Source of the DNA: DTYU01 sp040756575
GTDB lineage: Bacteria; Bacillota; Desulfotomaculia; Desulfotomaculales; Ammonificaceae
Direction: 5' to 3'
DNA: 64,000 nucleotides
Assembly: GCA_040756575.1 (NCBI GenBank)
Contig: JBFLYP010000001.1
Location: 1-64,000 of the forward strand
Each line of letters begins with the position of its first letter. Position 1 is the first letter of the stretch. Shown here in pieces: positions 43,671 to 51,695 of the stretch. Both the position numbers and the translations under genes were made by a program. Under the pieces are notes generated by a model. That model was not told the DNA's origin. It did no database searches and saw nothing but the letters and a program-made list of their open reading frames with translations.

Positions 43671-45405
43671 TGGTAAAATCTTCTTCGGCTACAGCCAGCT
43701 CCGTCGCCGGCCCGGTAAAGGATTTCTCGGCAGGGAGCGAAAGATCGGAAAAAACGTATACCGTTCTCTCTCCCATCTCCCGCGCCGCTAAAAACCGGCC
43801 GACCGCCTGGGGCGGGTACTGGGGGCCGGTAAAGACGACTACCTTAGGCGACCCTTTAACCGCCGCGAGCAGAGCCTCTTCGCCGGCTTCCCGCCCGTGC
43901 AGGCTTACAAATACCGCATCCTCGTAGCCCATCCCGAGACGGGCAAAGGCGAGCGTTGCCGCGCTTATCCCCGGCACCACCGTAACCGGCAAGTCGGGCC
44001 TTTCCCGGCGAAGCGTCCCTAAAAAACTGAACAAACCCGGGTCGCCCGAAACCAGAACCACCACCGGCACCTCCCGGCACCGGGAGGCGATTGCCTGTAG
44101 CAGCAGGCGGTAGTCGCGCGTGACCCTATAACTCTCTACCCCCGGCGGCGGGTTTACGGCTGATAGCGCCCTTTCCCCACCCACCAGCACCTTCGCCTGG
44201 CGAATATACCGCCAGGCGGCGGGGGTAAGATAGGCCGGGTCACCCGGCCCCACCCCCACTACATAAAGGCCGGGCGCCAGCCCGCGCTCCGGTTCCGGAA
44301 GGGCCACGCCGAGCGCCGCCGCGATCTCCCGCGCCGCTTTATCCAGCCCCAGGATCACGCCGCTCCGGTCGATGAGCACCGTGCCTACTTTCAGCCGGCC
44401 CTGCACGCGGGCTGCCCCCCGCTGGCTGGCCCGTTCCGCTACCGCGCAAAAAACACGACCAAGTCCTGCCTCTTGCAGCAATGGCACCGCCTCCTCCGCT
44501 GCCGCCAGGCCAAGCAGGCGTTCGACCAGCACCGGCGCTGCACCTGCCGCCGCTGCGAGAGCGGCAAGTATCTCCAGCCGCCCGTCCGCCACGCGGCTGT
44601 GCGTATTGAAGATGCCGCCGGCTACCTTCACCAATTTCCCGTGGTGGCCCCACAGCAGCACCTCTTCGATCCCGGCCGCCGCCGCGCGCTCTAAGATGAA
44701 GCCCACAAAGTTGCCCATCTGCACCACGGCAGCGGAGGGAAAACCGTAACGCTCGACTGCCAGCCTCTCCCCCGTCCGGCCCGGCGCCAGCACCAGCCGG
44801 CGCTTTCCTTCAGCCGCCGCTACGTCCACCGCGCAGGCCAGGCTGTCCCGGTAGGCCTCTTCCGACATCGGCTTCACAATCCCCGTCGTTCCTAAGATAG
44901 AAATCCCGCCAACAATACCGAGACGCGGGTTGAAGGTTTTCGCCGCTACTTCTTCCCCGCCCGGTACGCTGATCGTCACCTCCGCCCCTTGCCCCGGCGG
45001 GAGCACCGCTGCAACTTCGCGGGTGATCACCGCCCGCGGTACCGGATTGATCGCCGGCTCTCCCACCGGCACCGCCAGCCCCGGCCGCGTTACCACGCCG
45101 ACACCTTCGCCGCCGCGCAGTACCACCCCCGATAGGGCCGGACGCACCGTTGTATAAACCGTCAGCCCGTCGGTCACGTCGGGGTCATCGCCGGCGTCCT
45201 TAACCACGCCGCACCGCGCCCAGTCCTCTCCCCGCACCGCCTCCGCCACCGGCAGGTCGAGTTCCCGCCCCGCCGGCGTCGCCACCACCACACTTGCCGG
45301 GGCCTCGCTGGTGAAAAGCAAAAGCGCCGCTGCTTTGGCCGCTGCCGCCGCGCACATCCCGGTGGTATAACCTTCCCGTAGGGGCTTCCCTTCTTTGGCC
45401 GTCAA
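43645..45405 (-). CDS. cbiDE: CbiD-CbiE fusion: cobalt-precorrin-5B C1-methyltransferase and precorrin-7 C5-methyltransferase
   Basis: A 586-residue two-enzyme protein from TTG 45405, which overlaps the cbiO stop as TTGA and follows GGAGG by six bases. Residues 1-370 are CbiD: LREGYTTGMCAAAAAKAA, VKDAGDDPDVTDG, INPVPRAVIT, GISILGTTGIVKPMSEEAY, and FVGFILERAAAAGIEEVLLWGH (split by convention). Residues about 385-586 are CbiE: LYVVGVGPGDPAYLTPAA, VVLVSGDPGLFSFLGTL, VTVVPGISAATLAFARLG. The two catalyse nearby steps, C1 and C5 methylation. The open frame reaches 45615 as a Gly/Ala-rich shadow inside cbiO, not counted here. Confidence 0.93.
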   Translation of the reverse strand: MTAKEGKPLREGYTTGMCAAAAAKAAALLLFTSEAPASVVVATPAGRELDLPVAEAVRGEDWARCGVVKDAGDDPDVTDGLTVYTTVRPALSGVVLRGGEGVGVVTRPGLAVPVGEPAINPVPRAVITREVAAVLPPGQGAEVTISVPGGEEVAAKTFNPRLGIVGGISILGTTGIVKPMSEEAYRDSLACAVDVAAAEGKRRLVLAPGRTGERLAVERYGFPSAAVVQMGNFVGFILERAAAAGIEEVLLWGHHGKLVKVAGGIFNTHSRVADGRLEILAALAAAAGAAPVLVERLLGLAAAEEAVPLLQEAGLGRVFCAVAERASQRGAARVQGRLKVGTVLIDRSGVILGLDKAAREIAAALGVALPEPERGLAPGLYVVGVGPGDPAYLTPAAWRYIRQAKVLVGGERALSAVNPPPGVESYRVTRDYRLLLQAIASRCREVPVVVLVSGDPGLFSFLGTLRRERPDLPVTVVPGISAATLAFARLGMGYEDAVFVSLHGREAGEEALLAAVKGSPKVVVFTGPQYPPQAVGRFLAAREMGERTVYVFSDLSLPAEKSFTGPATELAVAEEDFTNAVVVVLG

Positions 45406-46247
45406 GTGTTTCCTCCCCCCGGAAGCAGGCTCCACAGATCCTCTTTTACCCGCGGTACAGCCGCCCCCGGCGGCAGCAAACTCCGCTCCCGCAGCGCCAG
45501 AAAAATTTCCAGCAGCAGCGGCCGCCTGAGGCTCGCCTTCTCCATCAGCGCCGCATCCGCAAAAACCGCTCCCGGCACCCCCGTAGCCAGCACCCGGCCC
45601 CAGCCCAAAATGCAAACCGTATCCGCCCAGGCGTAGGCCAGATCCACGTCGTGCGTCGCCAGCACCAGCGTCCGGCCCGCCCGGTGCTGCTCATCCAAGA
45701 TTACCACCACCCGCCGTGCTTGCTCCGGATCAAGCCCCGCCGTAGGCTCGTCTAAAAGCAGCACCTCCGGCGCCATCGCGAGCACCCCCGCCAGGCAGAG
45801 CCGCTTCTTTTGTCCGTAGCTCAGAAAATGGGTGGGCTTACCGCGCATCTCCAGGAGGTCCGTGGCAGCAAGCGCCTTCTCCACCCGCTCCGCCACCACC
45901 TCCGCGCTCAGCCCCTGGTTGGCCGGGCCGAAAGCCACCTCCTCCCAGACCGTCGGCGCGAAGATTTGCGCCTCCGGGTCCTGGAAGACCAGCCCCACCC
46001 GCTGCCGTAACCTGGCCAGGCTCCGCCGGTCGTATGCCAACTCCTCCCCCTGAAAGCGGACCCTCCCGGCGGGAGGTCGCAGGAGTCCAATCAGAAGCAG
46101 GAAAAGCGTCGTCTTCCCCGCCCCGTTCGGACCCAAAAGCGCCACCCGGCTCCCCGCAGGAATGGCGATGTTCAAATCCTCCAGGGCCACAGTACCGTCG
46201 GGATAGACGTAGCGCAGATCAACCGTCTCCAAAACCACTCCGGACAA
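45402..46247 (-). CDS. cbiO: Cobalt ECF transporter ATPase
   Basis: ATP-binding subunit (EcfA) of the CbiMNQO cobalt importer, 281 residues. Walker A LLGPNGAGKTTLFLL, Q-loop VFQDPEAQIFAPTV, signature LSYGQKKRLCLAGVLA, Walker B VLLLDEPTAGLD, and switch His ATHDVDL are all present. It lies 5 bases after cbiQ and overlaps cbiDE. Confidence 0.95.
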   Translation of the reverse strand: MSGVVLETVDLRYVYPDGTVALEDLNIAIPAGSRVALLGPNGAGKTTLFLLLIGLLRPPAGRVRFQGEELAYDRRSLARLRQRVGLVFQDPEAQIFAPTVWEEVAFGPANQGLSAEVVAERVEKALAATDLLEMRGKPTHFLSYGQKKRLCLAGVLAMAPEVLLLDEPTAGLDPEQARRVVVILDEQHRAGRTLVLATHDVDLAYAWADTVCILGWGRVLATGVPGAVFADAALMEKASLRRPLLLEIFLALRERSLLPPGAAVPRVKEDLWSLLPGGGNT

Positions 46248-46252
46248 CCTTT

Positions 46253-47017
46253 TCAGCCTCCAAGCAGCCGCAGCAGCACCAGCAGCGTACCCAACCCGGC
46301 GAAGCGCAGTGCCCCTGTGCCGGACCAGCGGTAGCTTTGCGGCGGCACCAGCAGCGTATCCCGGTAGCCTCGCGCTAAAAGTGCCGCATAAAGCCCCTGT
46401 GCCTGCCGGTGCGTGATCAGAAAAAGCTGGCCGGCAAGCAACCCAAGGGAGCAGAGCGCCGCCCGGGCGGAACCGTAACCGCCCCGCGCTACCTGGGACA
46501 CATAAATCCCCCGCGCCACCCGCTGCAGCACAAAAAGATACCGGTAGGTGAGCGCCGCGATCTCTACCACCAGCGCCGGCACTCCTACCCGCCGCAAGAC
46601 GGCAAGCACCGCGGGCAGTGGTGTGGTCAGCGCCAGGAAATAAAGGCAGCTTACCGCCGCCAGCGAGCGCAGCCCCACCTTTAAGGCCAGCGCCAGCCCC
46701 GTGGCTGTAATTCCTACCCTGGTTCCGGCTAAGGACAACCCCCAGGTAACACCGGAACCGCTACTCAGAACAACGGCCAGCACACCCACCACCATGAAGC
46801 CGAGCGGCAATGCTAACAACCGGAAATAGACCCGCGCCGGAACCCCGGCACCGGAAGTCGTGAGCGCCGCCATCAAGCCTAAAAGCGGGAGCAATACCCG
46901 CGGTCCCGCCCCCGAAAGCCCGACCTCCAAGGCTAACAAAGTGAAGAGCACCTTTACTCCCGGGTGAACCGTCGTAAACCGGTTGTGGTACGCCCAGAAA
47001 TCGAGGCCGGCGGTCAC
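46253..47017 (-). CDS. cbiQ: Cobalt ECF transporter T component
   Basis: Membrane-spanning coupling protein, 254 residues with five or so hydrophobic segments. It has the T-component coupling motifs VARGIYVSQVARGGYGS and LYAALLARGYRD (Ala-Arg-Gly signatures that contact CbiO). The start overlaps the cbiN stop by 4 bases. Confidence 0.93.
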   Translation of the reverse strand: MTAGLDFWAYHNRFTTVHPGVKVLFTLLALEVGLSGAGPRVLLPLLGLMAALTTSGAGVPARVYFRLLALPLGFMVVGVLAVVLSSGSGVTWGLSLAGTRVGITATGLALALKVGLRSLAAVSCLYFLALTTPLPAVLAVLRRVGVPALVVEIAALTYRYLFVLQRVARGIYVSQVARGGYGSARAALCSLGLLAGQLFLITHRQAQGLYAALLARGYRDTLLVPPQSYRWSGTGALRFAGLGTLLVLLRLLGG

Positions 47018-47295
47018 TGCCGCTTCTGCCGTCCCTTCACGTAGCCGAGATAGTAAAAGACGAAGCCGCTACCCGCCGCCGCCTGCACCGCAAAGAGCAG
47101 GCTCTCGATCTCCCCGCTCGGCGGCTCCCAGAGCGGTGCGCACCACGGCTCATAATCGGGGCTGAGCTGACCGATCATCTCCTCCGCCCGGCCGTCCGCC
47201 CCGCCGAACCCCGCCCCCCTTTTGAGATAGAGCGGGAAAACCACCAGCGCCGCCACCAACAGCAGCAAAACAGCATTTTTAAGCCCCAGGCGCAT
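47014..47295 (-). CDS. cbiN: Cobalt transport accessory protein CbiN
   Basis: A 93-residue protein with two membrane segments (about residues 7-22 and 67-84) and a short extracytoplasmic loop with FGGADGRAEEMIGQLSPDYEPW, a typical CbiN loop that contacts CbiM during metal loading. I chose the ATG at 47295, six bases after AAGGAGGAAAAG. It overlaps the cbiM 3' end by 17 bases. Confidence 0.92.
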   Translation of the reverse strand: MRLGLKNAVLLLLVAALVVFPLYLKRGAGFGGADGRAEEMIGQLSPDYEPWCAPLWEPPSGEIESLLFAVQAAAGSGFVFYYLGYVKGRQKRQ

Positions 47296-48040
47296 CCGCT
47301 TTTCCTCCTTCCGGCAAAACACCGAGCATATCCAATTCGCCTTTACTGTATTTAACCAGCAGGTTGAAGACCACCACCGTCAAAAGCCCCTCGCTTACCG
47401 ACAGCGGCACCTGGGTTACCCCAAAAATTCCCATAAACTTGGCCAAGGGTGCCAGGATACTACCGTCGTGCGGAAAAGCCAGCGCTAATTGCACCGAAGT
47501 TGTACCATAGGTCAAGAGGTCGCCGAGCGCCGCGCCGGCGAAGACCGCCACCGCCGCCGGCAGCCGCAGCCCCAAAAGCGCCCGGTAGACCGCGTAAGCC
47601 ACAAACGGCCCGACTACCGCCATCGAAAAGGCGTTGGCCCCCAGGGTGCTTAAGCCCCCGTGGGCCAGCAAAAGCGCCTGAAAGAGCAGCACGATTGTCC
47701 CGAGTACACTCATCGCCACCGGACCGAAAAGCACCGCCCCCAGCCCTACACCCGTGGGGTGCGAGCAACTCCCGGTCACCGAAGGCAGTTTCAGCGCTGA
47801 GAGCACAAAGGTAAAAGCCCCCGCCAGCCCTAGGAGCATTTTCAGCCGCGGGTCGCCCTGCACCCGCTGCCTGATGGAAATAACGCCCCACATCAGAAAG
47901 GGAAAGGTCACCATATACCAGAAGACACACCACTTTAGCGGCAGAAAGCCTTCCATAATGTGCATCGCGTAGGCCGGCGGCGGATAAAGGAAGGCCGCCA
48001 GCGCGAGGCAAGCCAAAACTTTGTAGAAAGAGCCTTTCAC
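47279..48040 (-). CDS. cbiM: Cobalt ECF transporter substrate-binding protein CbiM
   Basis: Membrane substrate-capture component, 253 residues. An N-terminal signal segment (KVLACLALAAFLYPPPAYA) precedes MHIMEGFLPLKW; in characterised CbiM the mature N-terminus with its Met-His motif binds Co(II), so the processing site just before MHIMEG is probably functional. Other family motifs are TGSCSHPTGVGLGA and GALGDLLTYGTTS-like (ALGDLLTYGTTSVQLAL). It is the first gene of the operon, about 300 bases after the B12 riboswitch, so cobalt uptake is under cobalamin feedback. Confidence 0.95.
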   Translation of the reverse strand: MKGSFYKVLACLALAAFLYPPPAYAMHIMEGFLPLKWCVFWYMVTFPFLMWGVISIRQRVQGDPRLKMLLGLAGAFTFVLSALKLPSVTGSCSHPTGVGLGAVLFGPVAMSVLGTIVLLFQALLLAHGGLSTLGANAFSMAVVGPFVAYAVYRALLGLRLPAAVAVFAGAALGDLLTYGTTSVQLALAFPHDGSILAPLAKFMGIFGVTQVPLSVSEGLLTVVVFNLLVKYSKGELDMLGVLPEGGKADAPGA

Positions 48041-48254
48041 CTGGGCTACCCCCTATCTCAATATTTTGGGTTAGACCTCCGGTTTTCTCAGGATCTCAGC
48101 CAATTTCAAATCTTGGGTGGTCACCCACTTACCGCTCCCTGCTCACCCTATCACGTCTCCCAGGGTCTTGCCCTCACATTCCTTCGTTCAGCCTCGTGGG
48201 AGCGGGTGGGGAGCCGTGTCTCAAAATTTCCTTCAACCGGTGCAGAAAACAGAT
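48041..48254. other. Long leader between attenuator and cbiM
   Basis: A 214-base untranslated stretch on the cbiM side of the hairpin. It contains several small complementary words (CTCCCA/TGGGAG; GGGTG/CACCC) and so looks structured, but no known RNA family is recognised. Confidence 0.35.
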
Positions 48255-48282
48255 AACCCCGGCTTCACGCAAAACCGGGGTT
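48255..48282 (-). terminator. Possible attenuator hairpin after the B12 riboswitch
   Basis: On the minus strand AACCCCGG and CCGGGGTT form an 8-bp stem around an 11- or 12-base loop, followed by ATCTGTTTTCT, an imperfect U-run. It lies about 60 bases downstream of the riboswitch and 215 bases before cbiM. It would serve as the ligand-controlled terminator if the riboswitch acts at transcription. Confidence 0.45.
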
Positions 48283-48339
48283 GTTGCGGCACAAAAACAC
48301 CGAAGTTCGAACCCCCTTCCCGCGAAGGACGCCGAAAAT

Positions 48340-48495
48340 CTTACCGTGGCAGGTCTCCTGGCTTCCGTTCCTCGCCGCTGCCGCCTTCCCGAGTTTCGAA
48401 TACCCAGTGGTTTACTTTGGCAGCGGCTCCCGGTTACAGTGGCGGGGCCGCGCAGGACTTGCACCTGCTTCCCTATTCTCCCTGTAGAAAGCCGC
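48340..48495 (-). promoter_or_regulatory. Cobalamin (B12) riboswitch
   Basis: On the minus strand the conserved core is complete: GGGAAGCAGGTGCAAGTCC, then GCCCCGCCACTGTAACCGGG, GGGAAGGCGG, and the invariant B12 box AGCCAGGAGACCTGCC near 48345-48365. The class is the adenosylcobalamin-type element that lowers expression of cobalt transport and cobalamin synthesis genes. It heads the whole cbiMNQO-DE-T-L-F run. Confidence 0.93.
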
Positions 48496-48559
48496 CGAAA
48501 AACTGGATCTGGCTTTGTCAGCTACTAAGGCCCGTGTGGCCACCCGGCACTCCGTCGTG

Positions 48560-49079
48560 ACTTAGATGCGCTGTGAAAAATATGCTTCTCCGCCACGCGC
48601 AACATGCTATTCTGAGTGCCGGGCTTCGCCCCGTCTTCTCCGGTTTCCGCGCCATGCTCTTTTCGAGCGGCTTTCCAATTCAGTCACCGGTTGCCGGCCG
48701 GCGGTCGCTGGAACCTTTACCGGAATTCTCTGCAGCGAATTCCTCCGTTTTTCCGACTTCCGGCTTCTGACCTCTTTTCAGGGCACCCCGGTAGTATTAG
48801 CTTATTCAGTTTTAGTTAACCAAAATAATAAGATTTTTACTAAAGCCTGTCAATCCCAAAAAGTTCACTCTCAGCAGTCTTGCGCATACCATCAAGGTAT
48901 CGACGATCCGGCTTCCCGGCTCTACAATAATTTTTCCTGATTGAGCCTGACTTCTCATTTCTCATCCCGGCTCTTCAGGCGTATCCGTAGAGCCTGCTAA
49001 TGTTGTCTCCCATTCACCGTTGCGAAAAAGCCTGCTGGGCCGCCGTTTCTGCAGCTACGGTCAGGTACTAGTTAGTGGG
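48560..49079. other. Gene-free stretch upstream of the riboswitch
   Basis: No gene is supported. Plus-strand frames here lack ribosome-binding sites and motifs. The base composition drifts toward A/T after 48790. A promoter for the minus-strand cobalamin operon is expected just above 48495 but no clear -35/-10 pair was picked out. Confidence 0.3.
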
Positions 49080-49087
49080 CGTCGCCG

Positions 49088-49467
49088 TCAGCAGCGGATG
49101 TGTTCCCATCTGGAAGAGGCCATCTGGTCGTGGGTCATACGGTGCAGGATGCATGAGGCGATGACGTTCACCAACTCGCCGACGCCCTCTCCGCCGCACG
49201 CCCGGCCGCCGAGGATTCGCCCTGAGCTTTTTTCAAATACTAATTTCACTTTAGTGTCTACCATTCCGGGCATCGTAAAGACATTCTTTTTGTCCGCGCC
49301 GGGAATCGGGGGAACGACAGGAGTTGAGCCGGTTGCGAGGATCAATTATTATGCAGACGCTTTTGTCCGGATAAAGGCGTCTCGCTGGTAGCCGCCGTGA
49401 GTCCCCCGACGCTTCCCCCGATAACCACTATAGCCGCTGGTTCTGGAATCGGATAATCCATCTCCAT
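49088..49467 (-). pseudogene. NADH-oxidase-like FAD/NAD(P)-disulfide oxidoreductase, multiply deleted
   Basis: Three collinear pieces of one flavoprotein survive. From ATG 49467, after an AAAGGTGGG site, the first reads MEMDYPIPEPAAIVVIGGSV and GGLTAA, the FAD-binding Rossmann motif. After a frame break, MILATGSTPVVPPIPGADKK (49345 on) is the segment that normally sits about 80 residues further in. Directly after FTMPGM it jumps to KVKLVFEKSSGRILGGRACG and GVGELVNVIA, the C-terminal dimerisation domain. A functional enzyme of about 450 residues has thus shrunk to about 120. It is a decayed gene rather than a short paralogue. Confidence 0.75.
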
Positions 49468-49556
49468 TCATTTCCCACCTTTCTTGGCTTGTGGTTTAAA
49501 CTATAACTATTATAAACTATTGGTAACCGGTTTGAATGAAGAAGGAGTGAGGCTTT

Positions 49557-50123
49557 GTGCTGAAGGACCTTATTGTGAAAAACCGGAGCTGCCGCCGGTT
49601 TTACCAAGAGGTGAAAGTGGACGTCGAAACCTTAAAAGAGTTGGTCGACCTCGCCAGACTCTCCCCTTCGGCCCGGAATCTGCAGCCCTTAAAGTACATC
49701 CTCTCGACCGATACCGAACGAAATGAATTAATCTTTTCCTGCCTTGCCTGGGCCGGCTACATAAAGGACTGGAGCCCGCCGGAGGGGGAAAGACCGGCTG
49801 CGTACATCGTAATGCTTGGCGACAAGAGAATTGCTTCCTCCTTTGCGTACGACGCCGGCATCGCAGGGCAGAGCATCCTCCTCGGGGCAAGGGAAAAAGG
49901 CTTGGCCGGCTGCATCCTCGGGTCGGTACAGAAAGAAAAGATACGGGGACTGTTGAAAATCCCGGAGCGATACGAAGTACTGCTGGTGATAGCTATCGGA
50001 AAGCCGAAGGAGAAGGTGGTGCTCGAGGAGGTCGGCCCGGACGGGGACATTAAGTACTGGCGGGACGCCGAAGGCGTCCATCACGTGCCGAAGCGGCCGC
50101 TAACGGAGCTTATAGTTGGCTGA
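49557..50123 (+). CDS. Nitroreductase family flavoprotein
   Basis: A 188-residue FMN-binding protein: LIVKNRSCRRFYQEVKV, LARLSPSARNLQPLKYILST (the FMN phosphate loop), DAGIAGQSILLGAREKGLAGC and VIAIGKPKE. The GTG start at 49557 follows AAGGAG. The substrate is not evident; relatives reduce nitro compounds or act in flavin or cofactor metabolism. A second nitroreductase relative is at 53986-54531. Confidence 0.88.
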   Translation: MLKDLIVKNRSCRRFYQEVKVDVETLKELVDLARLSPSARNLQPLKYILSTDTERNELIFSCLAWAGYIKDWSPPEGERPAAYIVMLGDKRIASSFAYDAGIAGQSILLGAREKGLAGCILGSVQKEKIRGLLKIPERYEVLLVIAIGKPKEKVVLEEVGPDGDIKYWRDAEGVHHVPKRPLTELIVG

Positions 50124-50165
50124 AATCATCAGCATCCGGCACCCGCACCCGGCAAGTTATAAGCA

Positions 50166-50636
50166 TCAGTTTTGCCGTGCCGGCCCTCGTTTATCTCTTC
50201 TTCCATTAGTTGCGGCGGATGACGGTTTATAAGGAGGCAGCCGCCTGAGAATAACGAGTACGCATAGGAGCGAGACCAACACTCCCATTAGCCACGTTAC
50301 TGCCACAGTTAGGACAAAGGTTGTAAACCCGGGCCCGTTGTATCCAAAGTAAAAGTAACCGTAACTTGCACTGAATACGCCGAATAAAAGCGCTGCCCAT
50401 CTGCTAATAGCCTCGCCGATCCTTAGGCCTTGACGCAAAGTCAGTGATGTACCGTATCGCTTGATTCCAATAGCCTTAATCGCCGGGTACAACACGACCG
50501 GGAACGCGAACAGGTCCGAAAACCAAGGGAAAACGCTCAGCGTTCGTGGTGAAGAGTTGACGAGGTTGCCTATTACAAATAGTAAGGTCAGTACGATTGC
50601 TAAAACAAGGCCGTACCTCAACTGGTCGCTTTTCAT
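50166..50636 (-). CDS. Small integral membrane protein of unknown function
   Basis: A 156-residue protein with four predicted membrane segments (about 9-25, 36-53, 79-98, 105-130). It starts MKSDQLRYGLVLAIVLTLLF and ends in a basic tail (NGRRDKRGPARQN). No family is recognised. It stands alone and convergent with the nitroreductase gene. Confidence 0.6.
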   Translation of the reverse strand: MKSDQLRYGLVLAIVLTLLFVIGNLVNSSPRTLSVFPWFSDLFAFPVVLYPAIKAIGIKRYGTSLTLRQGLRIGEAISRWAALLFGVFSASYGYFYFGYNGPGFTTFVLTVAVTWLMGVLVSLLCVLVILRRLPPYKPSSAATNGRRDKRGPARQN

Positions 50637-50806
50637 ATCGATCCTTCACTCCTGAAAATGATCTTTGCCAATCGAGCCATTTGCGCTGTCACCAATAAAA
50701 AGCAGCGGGACGAAAGGCGAAGACCCGGACTTTGAAGGCTTGGGGCCGGCAGTTCAAAGACGGCTAAGGCCGAACCGGTATCCCGTTCGCGTTTGAGACC
50801 TGCCTT

Positions 50807-51032
50807 TCAAGGTTCCAACCGGGTAACGCTTTCTATTCTATCGAAGTCCCTGTCGTAGGAGTAAATCTCGCTCTGTTCGCGGGTAAGCATCTGCGCGGCT
50901 ATAACAGCATCGGTCCAATCGAGGTTCTTTTCTACGTATCAATAGCTCAGCGCAACGGTCAGCCTGCTCCGGAACATCATTAGTCAGAAAACGAAGGATA
51001 ACGTTAGCGTCGAGTGCGCTCGCTTTTTTCAC
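50807..51032 (-). pseudogene. PIN-domain toxin, internally deleted
   Basis: The N-terminus MKKASALDANVILRFLTND and EQADRCAELLIRR is a normal VapC-type PIN start with its first Asp. The same frame then turns to nonsense and stops at 50838. In another frame the end of a PIN domain is readable: LDWTDAVIAAQMLTREQ, then IYSYDRDFDRIESVTRLEP, stopping at 50807. About 50 middle residues with the central acidic residue are missing, so the nuclease should be inactive. Its start overlaps the antitoxin gene stop, as in intact modules. Confidence 0.75.
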
Positions 51033-51255
51033 GGCTGCGCTCCTCCATTGCTTTATGGCGGGCTGCTTTGAAATCCTGCGGCGCTGAAACCTTAACGGTG
51101 CCTTTGAGCGTCTCGATTCCCCCTTCGGCGGGGAGAATCCTGGCGGTATCTTTTTCGATTATAAACCGGACGCGCCTCCCGGGACGGAGGTTTAAAAGCT
51201 TCCTGACCTCGGCAGGCAAGGTAATCTGGCCCTTTTTTGAAATCTTGGTGAACAC
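51004..51255 (-). CDS. AbrB/SpoVT-type antitoxin
   Basis: An 83-residue DNA-binding antitoxin. The swapped-hairpin AbrB domain is residues 1-46: MFTKISKKGQITLPAEVRKL and LRPGRRVRFIIE. The basic, helical C-terminus (KAARHKAMEERSREKSERTRR, over about 20 residues) would bind and block the toxin. The GTG start at 51255 lies about 8 bases after the predicted transcript start. The cognate PIN toxin downstream is decayed, leaving an orphan antitoxin. Confidence 0.88.
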   Translation of the reverse strand: MFTKISKKGQITLPAEVRKLLNLRPGRRVRFIIEKDTARILPAEGGIETLKGTVKVSAPQDFKAARHKAMEERSREKSERTRR

Positions 51256-51269
51256 TAAACTTTACCTCT

Positions 51270-51321
51270 ATAATACAAAGGTTTACTTTTTTTGTAAAGC
51301 AAGCTCTCTGACTTGTAAAGC
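51270..51321 (-). promoter_or_regulatory. Promoter and candidate operator of the antitoxin gene
   Basis: On the minus strand TTTACA (51298-51293), 17 bases, TATTAT (51275-51270). TTGTAAAGC occurs twice on the plus strand (51292-51300 and 51313-51321), 21 bases apart, two helical turns. The first copy covers the -35 box. This is the layout expected for autorepression by the AbrB-type antitoxin; binding itself is inferred. Confidence 0.6.
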
Positions 51322-51477
51322 ATCTTTTAAATGAAGATCTGCCGCCAGCACCACCCCGTATTCCGCCTGAAATTAAACAAGAATTCGTCACCCGCGAACG
51401 GAAAGTGCTTCGGCTCCTGCGTAAATGGATAGGCGGTGAAGAAACAGCAAAAAGACTAAGTACAGCGCGCAATCTTT
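51318..51477 (+). pseudogene. Possible LuxR-type helix-turn-helix remnant
   Basis: A short frame reads VKHLLNEDLPPAPP, then EFVTRERKVLRLLRKWIGG and EETAKRLSTARNL before a stop. The part TRERKVLRLL...AKRL is like the start of a LuxR/FixJ DNA-binding helix pair (normally REREVLRLL...IAERL) but ends before the recognition helix. No start codon or upstream receiver domain is present. 51478-51695 has no recognisable gene. Confidence 0.3.
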
Positions 51478-51695
51478 AAGAAGGGCGTTTACGACTGATT
51501 TAGCAATCTTCCAAACAATACTCCGGCTACCAATCGAATGGGAAAGATGCTTCAGGACGGCACACCGATGGCGCAACCCGTCGGAAATGTTTTTGCTGAG
51601 AGCGCGTTACCAACTGCAGCCGGCCTCGGGCAGCAGTACTCTGCTATTTACTGTCGCCTCAATAAACGGTACATTATTGATATAGAAACGGGGGA

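Noticed and set aside
45406..45615. N-terminal extension of CbiDE
   Set aside because: The Gly/Ala-rich stretch is the cbiO 3' end read in another frame, and a well-placed TTG start with GGAGG lies at 45405.
51388..51576. 62-codon minus-strand frame as a transposase remnant
   Set aside because: It has hydrophobic and basic stretches but no recognisable DDE or HTH motif and no inverted repeats around it.
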